Shown: positions 42,774-51,826, counted from the stretch's first letter. The stretch is 64,000 bases of DNA from an uncultured Eubacteriales bacterium (GCA_948823415.1 CAQKRU010000002.1:28698-92697); one strand, 5' to 3'. Program-made: numbers and translations. The notes: generated from the sequence alone by a model not told the origin.

Positions 42774-43964
42774 TCAAATTTTTATGATCTGATTTTTGGA
42801 TTCAAATCCGCACGCCATAGCCCGCGGCAGCATAAGATTATATAAGTCGAACGCTTGTGACTCTATTTTGAAGAATTTTGCCGCGACAGGATCATCGCAA
42901 AGCTTTTTTATGTCCGAAGCCTTAGTTACGATTGGCAATTTGGCGCGTTTTTTTGCGATTTTTAAAATTTCTTTTCCGCGCTCATTAAAGCCCAAAACCT
43001 TGATATATGGCGGGTTAAGGCTGAGAATTTCTTTGTCAAGCCCCAAAAAGGCAGCCAAAATAATTCGCTGAACCCGAAGTTGCGTGTAACGCTTGCTCTT
43101 TACGCCAGAGTAAAGCTCCGCAAGCGACGTCGCCGTTTTGACAGATTTGTGAATTTTATTTTCGAGCCCTTCGCAAACGTCCGGGACTTGCAAGAAGTCA
43201 TCAGACTGCATGCAGCGAAGTTTAGCCAAAATAGCGCGTTCGCAGTTTAAAAGTGACGCTGGAGCGCGGCCGCAATCAACTTCTCTCTTTAAAATTTTGT
43301 AGGCACTTTGAGGCATAAAATTTTTTATTTTTTCGTCGGACTCAAAAAGCATCTTGCGCAAAACAGTAGAAGTTGCAATGCTTTTGACAGTCGCACTACT
43401 TGAGCGATCACATTCTTTGCGCAAAATGGGCATTGGAATTATGCTGGATCCCAATGCGCTCAGGCTTTTGATGTATTCTGCGGCTAAAATGTTGTTGGGG
43501 GTGGCGAGTAACGTAGCAAGATCTGTGCCAAAGAGAGCTTTTATGGCGTTGTGGCGGGCTTTTACAAAGGATACGCCGCTTTTTAGATTTTCTTTTGTAA
43601 GGACCAAAACTTCGGCAGAACTTGAGACGTGCGCTGCTTTTTGGAGCTTTGATAAATTGTCATTTTCGCAGCCAAAACTCAAAACATCCACGCAATTAAG
43701 GGCATCGGCCAAAAAGGTGGCGCCAAAGGCGAAGCGCTCTGCACTGGCGACGGCGTAGGGAGTGGGGAGCTCTATGACTAGGTCGCACCCATTTTTTAGG
43801 GCTATTTCGGCTTTAGCGGTCTTTGAAATCACCGATGGAATCCCACGTTGAGTAAAGTTCCCACTTATGATTGCCACGGTGTGCGTAGCGCGAGTGCGCT
43901 TAATTTGGTATCTATGCCCGTTGTGAAAGGGATTGTACTCACAAATTATCGCAGATATTTTCAT
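42774..43964 (-). CDS. tmcAL: tRNA(Met) cytidine acetate ligase (YlbM/TmcAL)
   Basis: Makes N4-acetylcytidine at the wobble base of elongator tRNA-Met using acetate and ATP. 396 residues; ICEYNPFHNGHRYQIKRT is the nucleotidyltransferase HIGH-like motif, then SGNFTQRGIPSVISK, GCDLVIELPTPYAVASAERF and IPMPILRKECDRSSSATV are all typical. ATG 43964 with GGGAG upstream; the open frame continues to 44222 only by chance. Divergent from ackA, which is fitting since acetate is its substrate and ackA is the usual neighbour. Confidence 0.94.
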   Translation of the reverse strand: MKISAIICEYNPFHNGHRYQIKRTRATHTVAIISGNFTQRGIPSVISKTAKAEIALKNGCDLVIELPTPYAVASAERFAFGATFLADALNCVDVLSFGCENDNLSKLQKAAHVSSSAEVLVLTKENLKSGVSFVKARHNAIKALFGTDLATLLATPNNILAAEYIKSLSALGSSIIPMPILRKECDRSSSATVKSIATSTVLRKMLFESDEKIKNFMPQSAYKILKREVDCGRAPASLLNCERAILAKLRCMQSDDFLQVPDVCEGLENKIHKSVKTATSLAELYSGVKSKRYTQLRVQRIILAAFLGLDKEILSLNPPYIKVLGFNERGKEILKIAKKRAKLPIVTKASDIKKLCDDPVAAKFFKIESQAFDLYNLMLPRAMACGFESKNQIIKI

Positions 43965-44002
43965 AATAAAAACTCCCAAATTGTTGTTTTTTGGCAAATT
44001 TC

Positions 44003-44032
44003 TTGATTTTCGCCTCTCCACTATGATACTAT
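44003..44032 (+). promoter_or_regulatory. Promoter of ackA
   Basis: TTGATT 44003-44008, 18-bp spacer, TACTAT 44027-44032. Lies between the divergent tmcAL and ackA genes. Confidence 0.55.
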
Positions 44033-44075
44033 ATAGGGAGCGTGAATTGAAGCACATGATAAAAGGAGGCCGTGC

Positions 44076-45290
44076 ATGAAGGTTTTGGTGATAAATGCGG
44101 GCAGCTCGTCGCTGAGGTTTCAGCTTATAGACATGGCCGACGAAACGGTGTTGGCCAAAGGAATTTGCGATAGAATCGGATTGAACGATGCTTTTGTTGA
44201 ATACGAAAATTATAAAGGACATAAAAAGATATTCAAGTCCAACCTAAAAAGCCACGAGGAAGCGGCGTTTTTTGTGAAAGGGCTCCTTTTAAACGATGAA
44301 TATGGCGTTATAAAGGACCTGACAGAAATCTCAGCAGCTGGGCACAGAGTGGTGCAGGGCGGCGCGGAGTTTAGTAAATCTACGTTGATAGACCAAAAGC
44401 TTATAAACGCGGTGGAGAGGTTCACGCCGATCGCACCTCTTCATAATAGCGCCAACCTGCATGGGATAAACGCTTGCAAAGAAATTTTTGGTGAAGACTT
44501 CCCGCAGGTGGCGGTTTTTGATACGGCGTTTCATAGTACCATTCCGCCAAAAGCCTATATTTATCCGCTGCCGTATGAATTTTACGAAAAGTATGGCATA
44601 AGAAAATACGGATACCACGGGCTTTCTCATTATTACGTTAGCAACGAGTGCGCAAAACTTATGCACAAAGACATTAAACAGACTAAGATTATCACGTGCC
44701 ACCTGGGCAATGGCGCCTCGATTGCTGCAATAGACTGCGGAAAGTCTGTGGACACGACGATGGGCTTTACTCCTACGGACGGCATGATAATGGGAACGCG
44801 CAGCGGGTCGCTGGATCCGGGGATCATCACTTTTGTTGCCGAGAGAGAGAATTTATCGCTAAAAGAGTTTAATGCGGTTATCAATAAGAAGTCTGGTCTG
44901 CTGGGGGTTTCAGGCGTTTCTAGCGACGCTAGAGAAATTGAAAAGGCAGCAGAGGCGGGCAACGAGAGGGCGATTTTGGCTCAAGATATGTTCCGCTATC
45001 AGATTTTCAAGGTTATTTCTTCATACATAGCGGTGCTGGGTGGCTGCGACGCGATTGTCTTCACTGGCGGCATAGGCGAAAATCGCGTTGAGCACAGAAG
45101 GGCGATCTGCGATTCGCTTTCGTTTATGGGAGTCAATATTAACGACAACTTGAACGAGCAAACTGTCAACGGCAGCACGGCGGAGATCTCTGAGAAAAAC
45201 TCTTCTATAAAAATTTTTGTCATCCCGACGAACGAAGAAATAGTTATAGCCCGCGATACGGCGGCAGTTATAGAGAGTTTAGAAAAATAG
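44076..45290 (+). CDS. ackA: Acetate kinase
   Basis: Makes ATP from acetyl phosphate in fermentation. 404 residues with NAGSSSLRFQL, AAGHRVVQGG, the catalytic FDTAFHSTIPPKAYIYPLP, CHLGNGASIAAI and FTGGIGENR. AAAGGAGG before the ATG. pta is not adjacent. A terminator follows whose stem overlaps the end of the convergent ATPase gene. Confidence 0.97.
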   Translation: MKVLVINAGSSSLRFQLIDMADETVLAKGICDRIGLNDAFVEYENYKGHKKIFKSNLKSHEEAAFFVKGLLLNDEYGVIKDLTEISAAGHRVVQGGAEFSKSTLIDQKLINAVERFTPIAPLHNSANLHGINACKEIFGEDFPQVAVFDTAFHSTIPPKAYIYPLPYEFYEKYGIRKYGYHGLSHYYVSNECAKLMHKDIKQTKIITCHLGNGASIAAIDCGKSVDTTMGFTPTDGMIMGTRSGSLDPGIITFVAERENLSLKEFNAVINKKSGLLGVSGVSSDAREIEKAAEAGNERAILAQDMFRYQIFKVISSYIAVLGGCDAIVFTGGIGENRVEHRRAICDSLSFMGVNINDNLNEQTVNGSTAEISEKNSSIKIFVIPTNEEIVIARDTAAVIESLEK

Positions 45291-45292
45291 AG

Positions 45293-45329
45293 AAAGCAGA
45301 GCGCTTAGTTGATGGGCGCTTGCTTTTTT
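45293..45329 (+). terminator. Terminator after ackA
   Basis: AAAGCAGAGCGC (45293-45304) pairs with GCGCTTGCTTT (45316-45326) with a T run to 45328. The stem includes the last codons of the convergent ATPase gene. Confidence 0.75.
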
Positions 45330-47671
45330 GTTTTGAAGATTATTTTGGAGAACATTTTAAACAAAAACGAGGCGAAGAAGCAGAGCAGCACGGCAACGGC
45401 GACTAGTTTGATGTTGGGTGAGGCGAGCGAAAAGAAGGATTGGAAAAACAAGAGGCAAACTAAAAAGGCTGTGGACATCGCATAGAATAGGGATTTTCGA
45501 ACGAAGTTGAACGGCAAACACAAATTAAATAGCAAAGAGAGCCCTGAAAACCCAGTTAAAATAACGCACAGCGTGGAGATCTCAGCATAGCTTAGGTAGA
45601 TGATCTTCGATATAGCCATGATAGTCAGTATCGACGAGACGATGGTTAGCGCGCACGGCAGGGATTTGCTTATTATGTTTGTGAACAGATTGCCGTTTAT
45701 TCGGCTTTTGTTGGCCTCCAGCGCCAAAACGAATGATGGAATCCCGATGGTGAAAACGCTTGTCAACGTCATTTGAATGGGCATGAACGGGTACGGCGTG
45801 TTGAAAAACAGGAACAGAATGGCCAGCAGGGTAGAGTATATTGTTTTGACCAAAAACAGCGAGGCGGAGCGCTGGATGTTGTTTATTGACCGGCGGCCTT
45901 CGAGCACGACTTTGGGCATGGATGAAAAATCCGAATTCAGCAAAACCAACTGAGCGACGTTTCTGGCTGCATCGCTACCGTTGGCCATAACCACGCTGCA
46001 GTCCGACTCTTTTAGCGCCAAAACGTCGTTAACGCCGTCGCCAACCATCGCGACAGTATGGCCCTGCTCCTTGAGCGCGCAGATGATCTCCTTTTTTTGC
46101 GTGGGAGAGACCCGCCCGAAAATGGAGCATTCTTTTACCGCGGCTTGGATGTCTTCTGCGGTCTTCAGTTCGGCCTTTGCGTCGATGCATTTTTCGTAAT
46201 TCTTAACCCCAACGCGTTTTGCGATGTTTGCGACGGTTGTGGGGCTGTCGCCAGAAATTATCTTAACGTCCACACCTTGGTCGTAAAAATATTTCAAAGT
46301 GTCCGCCGCAGTCTCTCGGATAACGTCTTTGATTAAGATAAATCCCATCAAATCTAGGCTCTGCGGCAGATTTTTGTTAACAAAATTATTCTTGGAATGC
46401 GCCAAAACAAGGACGCGGTTCTCCTTGGCGTGTTGATGGAGTTCTTTCTTAAAGAGCCTAAAATTTTCTCCAAAAACAAACTCAGCGGCGCCCATCACAA
46501 AGCTGCCCAAGCCGTCAACATACGCGCCAGACCACTTCTTTTCGGGCGAAAAGGACACAACCTCACTAGCCTTTTTATATTCAACTTGGGTTTCGTCGAT
46601 AAACTCTTTTATCGCACAGTATGTAGGGTTTGTGTCCGCAGTGTTATTCACGATAATCGACAAAGCCCGAAGCATGGCGGCTTTATCGGTGCTAGAATTT
46701 TTACCCGAGTAAGGTGAAATATCATTAACCCGCATTGTACCTTGAGTTATAGTACCAGTTTTGTCGAGGCACAAGGTATCAACCCGCGCCAAAGTCTCGA
46801 TGCAGTAAAGCTCCTGCACCAAAACTTTATGTTTAGATAGCCGCAGAACGCTAACCGCCAAAACCGTGCTAACCAAAAGCATCAGTCCTTCGGGGATCAT
46901 CCCAATTAGCGCAGCAGTGGTGTTTACAACAGCGCCCTCCAAAGAGTTATGGCTCAACTGATGCGTAAACAAAGAGAAGCCGATGGGGATGATGAGTATC
47001 GACAAAATCAGGATAATCCTGTTGAAGGCAGACATTATCTGAGAATTTATTTTTTTAACGTACTTGGCGCCGCAAGAGATCTTGGAAGCATAGTTATACT
47101 TGCCGACGTGCTCAACCCTCGCCTTGCACGTCCCGTTAACAATATAGCTGCCAGAGAGCAACAAGTCGCCCTCCGTCTTAGATATAGAGTTGGATTCACC
47201 GGTCAGCAAGGATTCATTAACATCGCACCGGCCACATATAATTTTACAATCGGTAGGCACTTGCGCCCCCTGAGTCAACTCAATTATGTCGTCCAAAACA
47301 AGCTCGTCAATATTAACTTTTTGCACAGCACCATTTCGAGTAACCGAAACTTTTGCAAGCGATAATATCGACAATTTGTCCACTGTTTTTTTTGCACGAA
47401 TCTCCTGAACAGTACTTATAATGAGGTTAGAGATAACAACGCCCATAAACAGCAAGTTTTTAAACGAGCCTACATAAATTATGGAAGCGGCCAAAAAGAA
47501 ATTTATAAAGTTAAAAAGCGTAAACAGATTATCTTTTATAATGCGAGGCACCGTCTTGGTCGGCACAGATGTATCCTTATTAATAAGATCCGCATTTTTA
47601 CGGCTCAAAACCTGGGCTTCAGAGAGACCAACTTCGGGCACCGGATTATAGCGAATAATGTCGTTTGACAT
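45305..47671 (-). CDS. P-type cation-transporting ATPase (CtpE-like)
   Basis: HAD-type ATPase, 788 residues. Actuator motif LTGES, membrane motif PEGLMLLVS in M4, phosphorylation site DKTGT, and GDGVNDVLALKES in the P domain. There are about ten membrane helices and no N-terminal metal-binding domain. The PEGL motif and overall size match the CtpE group rather than SERCA (PEGLP with E) or heavy-metal pumps (CPC). CtpE of mycobacteria is linked to calcium uptake; here the ion is unknown. TAA lies inside the ackA terminator. Confidence 0.88.
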   Translation of the reverse strand: MSNDIIRYNPVPEVGLSEAQVLSRKNADLINKDTSVPTKTVPRIIKDNLFTLFNFINFFLAASIIYVGSFKNLLFMGVVISNLIISTVQEIRAKKTVDKLSILSLAKVSVTRNGAVQKVNIDELVLDDIIELTQGAQVPTDCKIICGRCDVNESLLTGESNSISKTEGDLLLSGSYIVNGTCKARVEHVGKYNYASKISCGAKYVKKINSQIMSAFNRIILILSILIIPIGFSLFTHQLSHNSLEGAVVNTTAALIGMIPEGLMLLVSTVLAVSVLRLSKHKVLVQELYCIETLARVDTLCLDKTGTITQGTMRVNDISPYSGKNSSTDKAAMLRALSIIVNNTADTNPTYCAIKEFIDETQVEYKKASEVVSFSPEKKWSGAYVDGLGSFVMGAAEFVFGENFRLFKKELHQHAKENRVLVLAHSKNNFVNKNLPQSLDLMGFILIKDVIRETAADTLKYFYDQGVDVKIISGDSPTTVANIAKRVGVKNYEKCIDAKAELKTAEDIQAAVKECSIFGRVSPTQKKEIICALKEQGHTVAMVGDGVNDVLALKESDCSVVMANGSDAARNVAQLVLLNSDFSSMPKVVLEGRRSINNIQRSASLFLVKTIYSTLLAILFLFFNTPYPFMPIQMTLTSVFTIGIPSFVLALEANKSRINGNLFTNIISKSLPCALTIVSSILTIMAISKIIYLSYAEISTLCVILTGFSGLSLLFNLCLPFNFVRKSLFYAMSTAFLVCLLFFQSFFSLASPNIKLVAVAVLLCFFASFLFKMFSKIIFKTKKQAPIN

Positions 47672-47778
47672 ATATGCAAACTTCCCCTTAAAATTTTTTA
47701 ATCTTCGATAAATTTAATTATATATACGCAAAAAGCTAAAGTCAATCGGACTTTAACGCAGGAGGTTTTGAGGTTTTT

Positions 47779-48075
47779 ATGAGATGCAGAATAGTAGAGA
47801 TGCGCAACAAAGAAGTGATAAACATAAAAACCGGAGTCCGGCTGGGATGCGTCAGCGATGTAGAGATCGACACAAAAGACGCAAGATTAGTTTCGATAAT
47901 AATATATGGCCGACTGCGATGGTGTGGGCTTTTGGGCAGAGAAGATGACATAATAATAAGGTGGGAGGACATAGCTATAATCGGCGACGACACCGTGCTA
48001 GTAAAGCATAATTTGGGCCCGCGCCGGAAGAGAAGAAGACTCCAAGACTGCTTAAAAAGATTCTTAAGAATGTAG
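47779..48075 (+). CDS. YlmC/YmxH-family PRC-barrel protein
   Basis: 98 residues; MRNKEVINIKTGVRLGCVSDVEID and IIIYGRLRWCGLLGREDDIIIRWEDI IAIIGDDTVLV-type ending match the PRC-barrel family found in spore-forming Bacillota. Function unknown; often near cell-division or sporulation genes. GGAGG before ATG. The basic tail (GPRRKRRRLQDCLKRFLRM) is longer than in typical members. Confidence 0.88.
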   Translation: MRCRIVEMRNKEVINIKTGVRLGCVSDVEIDTKDARLVSIIIYGRLRWCGLLGREDDIIIRWEDIAIIGDDTVLVKHNLGPRRKRRRLQDCLKRFLRM

Positions 48076-48126
48076 CTGTATTATTCAGCCAAAATCAGAC
48101 TAAACGGAATATAATCAAAAAAGCCC

Positions 48127-48155
48127 TTGTAAGTTTTTTGAGGGTGTGTTATAAT
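48127..48155 (+). promoter_or_regulatory. Promoter of rpsB-tsf
   Basis: TTGTAA 48127-48132, 17-bp spacer, TATAAT 48150-48155. The ~90-nt leader can form a stem CGCAGC (48181-48186) with GCTGCG (48220-48225), a possible control hairpin ahead of the ribosome site. Confidence 0.75.
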
Positions 48156-48251
48156 ATTAATTAATTTTTATAAATTCACACGCAGCCGCTTTTTCTTGGT
48201 GCTTTTTGTTCAGGTGGGCGCTGCGGAGGTATTAACCAAGGAGGAAAATTT

Positions 48252-49019
48252 ATGTCATCTGTAGTATCTATGAAACAACTTTTGGAAGCGGGTGTCCATT
48301 TTGGCCACCAAACTAGAAGGTGGAACCCCAAAATGGCTAGGTATATCTTTACCGAAAGAAACGGGATTTATATCATCGACCTGCAAAAGACCGTCAAGAA
48401 GCTCGAGGAAGCTTATGATTTTATTAAGGACATTACCGACCAGGGTAAGTCTGTGCTTTTTGTTGGCACAAAAAAACAGGCTCAAGAGCCGGTTAAAGAA
48501 GAGGCTATCCGCTGCGGTGCTTATTATGTCAATGCGCGTTGGCTGGGCGGCATGCTTACTAACTTTACTACTATCCGCCGTAGAGTGGATCGTTTAAAGC
48601 AACTGCGCGAGATGCAAGACAACGGCACTTTTGAATTGCTGCCGAAAAAAGAAGTTATAAAGTTAAATCTTGAGATTGAAAAGTTGGAAAAATTTCTTGG
48701 CGGCATTAAAGATATGAAAAAGCTGCCGGGCGCACTGTTTATTGTTGACCCGCGAAAAGAGAGAATCGCTGTGGCCGAGGCTAAAAAGCTTGGGATCCCG
48801 ATTATTGCTATTGTGGACACAAACTGCGACCCAGACGAAGTTGATTATGTTATTCCGGGCAACGACGACGCTATCCGCGCGGTTAAGCTTTTGGCGGGCG
48901 TTATGGCTAATGGAATCATTGAAGGCAGGGAGGGCCAGATGGGTTCTGCCGCGGTTGAGCCTGTGGAAGAGTCTATCGAAGATTTGATTTTTGAAGAGAC
49001 CAGAACGGCCGAAGAATAA
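48252..49019 (+). CDS. rpsB: Ribosomal protein uS2
   Basis: 255 residues; VSMKQLLEAGVHFGHQTRRW, GIYIIDLQKTVKKLEEAY, ARWLGGMLTNFTTIR and VDTNCDPDEVDYVIPGNDDA are S2 signatures. Acidic C-terminal tail. AAGGAGG before the ATG. Followed by tsf as in almost all bacteria. Confidence 0.98.
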   Translation: MSSVVSMKQLLEAGVHFGHQTRRWNPKMARYIFTERNGIYIIDLQKTVKKLEEAYDFIKDITDQGKSVLFVGTKKQAQEPVKEEAIRCGAYYVNARWLGGMLTNFTTIRRRVDRLKQLREMQDNGTFELLPKKEVIKLNLEIEKLEKFLGGIKDMKKLPGALFIVDPRKERIAVAEAKKLGIPIIAIVDTNCDPDEVDYVIPGNDDAIRAVKLLAGVMANGIIEGREGQMGSAAVEPVEESIEDLIFEETRTAEE

Positions 49020-49069
49020 GGCTGCATTTGAATTAGAAAATTTTGAAACACATATATGGAGGAATGGTT

Positions 49070-49984
49070 ATGGCTTTTACAGCGAGCGATGTTAAGGCTT
49101 TGAGGGAAAAGACCGGCTGCGGAATGATGGATTGCAAGAAAGCTCTTACTGAGTCTTGTGGCGATATGGATAAAGCTATAGATTTTTTGCGGGAGAAGGG
49201 CTTGGCTGCTGCGAGCAAGAAGTCTGGCAGAATCGCAGCGGAGGGTGTTGCGTTTGCGTGCACTAATAAAGATGGAAATATTGGGGTTGTTATTGAAGTT
49301 AACGCGGAGACGGACTTTGTGGCTCAGAACGCTGATTTTTTGGCCTTTGTGCAAACTTGCGCGGATACTATAATTGAGAAAAATCCTGCTGATTTGGAGG
49401 CTTTGATGGCCTGCAAAGCTTGCGGTAGCGATTTGACTGTTGAAGAATTGGTTAGAGAGAAGATTCTGACAATTGGGGAGAATATAAAGGTTCGTCGGTT
49501 TAAGCGCTTTGAGGGCGTTGTTACGACTTATAATCACGCTGGCGGCCGAATTGGTGTTTTGGTTAAGTTTAATGCTTCGCCTGAGATTGCTCGGCAAGAT
49601 GAATTTAAAGTTTGCGCCAAAGACATCGCTATGCAGGTGGCTGCTGTTAATCCGGGTTATTTGAACAGAGGCGCCGTGCCTGCGGATGTTTTGGAGCACG
49701 AGAAGAAAATCCTCACTGAGCAGGTAATGAACGAGGGCAAGCCTGCTAACATCGCGGAGAAAATAGTAATGGGCAAGATTGGTAAATTTTACAAAGAAAA
49801 TTGTTTGATTGAGCAAGTTTTCGTTAAGGATTCGAACTTGACTGTTGAGCAATATGTAAAAAGTATTGCCGAAAAATTGGGCGGAAACATCGAGATTGAA
49901 AATTTTGCTCGCTTTGAAAAAGGCGAAGGACTCGAAAAACGTGAAGATAACTTTGCGGATGAAGTTGCTAGCATGGTTAAATAG
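49070..49984 (+). CDS. tsf: Elongation factor Ts
   Basis: Guanine-nucleotide exchange factor for EF-Tu, 304 residues. VKALREKTGCGMMDCKKALTE (UBA-like domain with GAGMMDCKKAL pattern), VIEVNAETDFVAQNADF and HHEKK-like EHEKKILTEQVMNEGKP are typical. ATG 49070 follows TGGAGGAATGGTT. No clear terminator follows, so the accessory region may receive read-through. Confidence 0.97.
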   Translation: MAFTASDVKALREKTGCGMMDCKKALTESCGDMDKAIDFLREKGLAAASKKSGRIAAEGVAFACTNKDGNIGVVIEVNAETDFVAQNADFLAFVQTCADTIIEKNPADLEALMACKACGSDLTVEELVREKILTIGENIKVRRFKRFEGVVTTYNHAGGRIGVLVKFNASPEIARQDEFKVCAKDIAMQVAAVNPGYLNRGAVPADVLEHEKKILTEQVMNEGKPANIAEKIVMGKIGKFYKENCLIEQVFVKDSNLTVEQYVKSIAEKLGGNIEIENFARFEKGEGLEKREDNFADEVASMVK

Positions 49985-50190
49985 TTAAATTTATTTTTTG
50001 ATGGCTAAATGTGGGTAAAGTGTGCATGTTAAAATGTCTTAAAAAAGTCAAATATTAAGAAAAAGGTTAAAAAATTTTATATATTTAGTTAAGTTGTAAT
50101 CAACAGAGGAAGATAAAAACTATGAGAATAGAGGTTTTGTTTTTCAAATCTCTCAAAAAAGCTTCAATGAAAATATAAAAACTTAACTTT
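49985..50190. other. Boundary between core and accessory DNA
   Basis: AT-rich. Holds only an 18-codon frame (ATG 50122, after GAGGAAG) that ends at 50178, possibly a gene stump. Nothing else is supported. Confidence 0.35.
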
Positions 50191-50481
50191 TTATTTTACG
50201 TTCCCGAAAAATGCACTTTGTGCATCACCTTCAACGCAAAATGTTTTTGTTAAAGGACTTAGTTTAATAATTTTAATTTTAGATGTTCTAAATTTTTCGC
50301 CGCCTATACCCACAACCGGTAATATTTGGTCATCTTGTGTAGTAAACTCGGGAGGTGTTACTAAAATTCCATCCACCACTTTAGTGTAGATATCAGTAAG
50401 TATAACACCATTACCTGATGAAGCCTTTGTGGGCATGTTACAGGCATTTATCAGGAAAAGAGTCCTTCGCCTCTGCAGCAA
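50191..50481 (-). pseudogene. Unrecognised fragment, probable gene remnant
   Basis: Open frame of up to 96 codons; from the internal Met it reads MPTKASSGNGVILTDIYTKV and later PPEFTTQDDQILPVVGIGGE. The sequence looks protein-like but has no ribosome site at any start, and its 5' end overlaps the phage adaptor fragment on the other strand. I suspect a 3' piece of a larger gene left in a scrambled prophage remnant. No family recognised. Confidence 0.35.
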
Positions 50482-50645
50482 TGCAGCATGATGAAGAATG
50501 TTTGTTTATCATAAATTTTAGAAATGACATTAATACTGATATGGAGATAGAATACAGCGGCAAATACTACGATATCACCCGCATCGATAATTTTGAGGGA
50601 TACAAAAGCGATCTTTCTATTTATGCGAAGCTTTCTAAAAAATAA
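50418..50645 (+). pseudogene. Truncated phage head-tail adaptor gene
   Basis: 75 codons: LWACYRHLSGKESFASAAMQ, then FRNDINTDMEIEYSGKYYDI and TRIDNFEGYKSDLSIYAKL. This is the pattern of phage head-tail joining proteins (SPP1 gp16 / HK97 gp10-like): G-x-E-x-F-A, R-x-D-I, I-x-Y-x-G-x-x-Y-x-I, then L-x-I-x-A. The ~30 N-terminal residues of a complete adaptor are missing and no ribosome site is present, so I call it a remnant. No other head or tail genes remain. Confidence 0.6.
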
Positions 50646-50669
50646 AGGACACAAAAATTAGCTTGTGCC

Positions 50670-50936
50670 CTAATCATCATAATGCCCTTTGCAGCCGATA
50701 ATATAAATTTTATCTTCATATACCTTATAAATCAGCCTGTGTTTTTCAGTTACGCGCCTACTCCAATACCCTGACAATTCATTTTTTAATGGCTCTGGTT
50801 TTCCTAGTCCTTCAAAAGGAGTCCGATTAATATTATCTATTAAATCGTTAATTTTTTTGAGTACTTTTTTATCCGCTTTTAACCATTCAGTATAATCTTC
50901 CCAAGCTGTCTCGCCAAAAATTATATTTTTATTCAT
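50670..50936 (-). CDS. yoeB: Txe/YoeB-family toxin (ribosome-dependent mRNA endonuclease)
   Basis: 88 residues, standard YoeB length. IIFGETAWEDYTEWLKADKK at the start, PFEGLGKPEPLKNELSGYWS in the middle, then RRVTEKHRLIY and IIGCKGHYDD at the end with the catalytic His-Tyr. Cleaves mRNA at the ribosomal A site. Overlaps the antitoxin gene by 8 bp, so it is translated after it; intact, so probably active. Confidence 0.93.
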   Translation of the reverse strand: MNKNIIFGETAWEDYTEWLKADKKVLKKINDLIDNINRTPFEGLGKPEPLKNELSGYWSRRVTEKHRLIYKVYEDKIYIIGCKGHYDD

Positions 50937-51204
50937 CTTCCAGCTGCCTCAGCTGTTCTATACTTTTAGCTACAGTGCCTTTTCCAGCTTCTAATTGTTT
51001 TTTAGAAGTCACGAGTCTATCATAGTCTTTTTTGTTACTCATAATATATAAATTTTCTTTCATGTTATTATACTCCTCAAGTGAGATCATAACGACATTT
51101 TTGTCATTTTTACGAGTAACTATCACCGTTTCGTAATCATCAGTTACCTTATCGCAGTAATCTTTGAAATTATCTCTCATACTTGAGTAATTAACAGCCA
51201 ACAT
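50929..51204 (-). CDS. yefM: YefM/Phd-family antitoxin
   Basis: 91 residues: AVNYSSMRDNFKDYCDKVTD, VIVTRKNDKNVVMISLEEYNNMKE, then a flexible toxin-binding C-terminus rich in Lys and Gln. The N-terminal Phd/YefM fold binds the operator and neutralises YoeB. ATG 51204 with GGGAGG upstream. Promoter with two overlapping palindromes directly upstream. Confidence 0.93.
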   Translation of the reverse strand: MLAVNYSSMRDNFKDYCDKVTDDYETVIVTRKNDKNVVMISLEEYNNMKENLYIMSNKKDYDRLVTSKKQLEAGKGTVAKSIEQLRQLEDE

Positions 51205-51229
51205 AGTATTTCCTCCCGCTCTTTATTAA

Positions 51230-51267
51230 GTACAATTTATTGTACAATATATTGTATGCAATGTCAA
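51230..51267 (-). promoter_or_regulatory. Toxin-antitoxin promoter with palindromic operators
   Basis: Minus strand TTGACA (51267-51262), 17-bp spacer, TACAAT (51244-51239). TACAATATATTGTA (51243-51256) is a perfect palindrome and GTACAAT-TT-ATTGTAC (51230-51245) an inverted repeat; both cover the -10, as expected for YefM/YoeB conditional autorepression. Confidence 0.8.
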
Positions 51268-51299
51268 GAGAATTATTTAAAATTTATTTGTTCATTTTT

Positions 51300-51591
51300 G
51301 TGTAACGACAAAAACGAACCAAAAAACGTTCAAAGGGGATTTCGATTCCCCTTTGAGACCCCTAACCGACCAGCGCCGCGCTGGACCGGCCTTAGGAGAT
51401 GAAGAATCTTTGGCGCTAAAAAGTAAAAGTTTTACTCGATTTTTTTCAAAAAATCGTGGATTCCAAAGGCGAAGCCTTGGTCGACATCCGCAGATGGCGA
51501 AACGCTTTTGCCTTAGAAGAGCCTTTTTGGCGCCACCTTTTTGCGATAAAAAAAGGTGGTATAGGGAGGCAGAAATTTTTTATTTTTAGGG
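51300..51591. other. Structured, GC-richer intergenic segment
   Basis: Perfect hairpin CAAAGGGGA (51331-51339) / TCCCCTTTG (51347-51355), then GCGCCGCGCTGGACCGGCC (51371-51390) and further short inverted pieces. Its base composition differs from the AT-rich flanks. Frames through it have no ribosome site and look like chance. It may be a mobile-element end or a structural RNA. Confidence 0.4.
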
Positions 51592-51620
51592 TTGACTTTT
51601 GTGGCCACATATATTATCAT
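51592..51620 (+). promoter_or_regulatory. Promoter of the ribbon-helix-helix gene
   Basis: TTGACT 51592-51597, 17-bp spacer, TATCAT 51615-51620. CATATA-TTATCA-TATG at 51609-51623 is an inverted repeat over the -10, a possible operator for the gene's own product. Confidence 0.6.
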
Positions 51621-51652
51621 ATGTTTTGGAGACACGAAAGTGAGGTGATAAT

Positions 51653-51826
51653 TTGTCGCCAAGAACTGGTAGGCCAACGGATGACCCCAAAATAAATGAA
51701 ATGCGCATTCGGCTTTCAAATAAGGATCTGGCAATGTTAAACTACTGCTGTAAAAAAACAAATCTTACAAAAGCCGCCGTTATACGTCAAGGGATTCGTG
51801 AAACCTACGAGAAATTAAAAAAATAA
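51653..51826 (+). CDS. Ribbon-helix-helix (Arc/CopG-type) DNA-binding protein
   Basis: 57 residues: MSPRTGRPTDDPKINEMRIR, then LSNKDLAMLNYCCKKTNLTK and AAVIRQGIRETYEKLKK. GRPTDDPK followed by R-x-R-L-S is the usual start of small RHH proteins encoded next to plasmid or integrative-element genes. TTG start with GAGGTGA (51642-51648) upstream. Probably an autoregulator. A hairpin (GAAATGG/CCATTTC, 51831-51857) follows. Confidence 0.75.
   Translation: MSPRTGRPTDDPKINEMRIRLSNKDLAMLNYCCKKTNLTKAAVIRQGIRETYEKLKK

Noticed and set aside
46949..47365. 138-codon plus-strand frame opposite the P-type ATPase
   Set aside because: Shadow of a gene with clear motifs on the minus strand.
51353..51695. Two overlapping frames of about 78 codons in the structured segment
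   Set aside because: No ribosome site and translations dominated by Arg/Pro from GC-rich palindromes.
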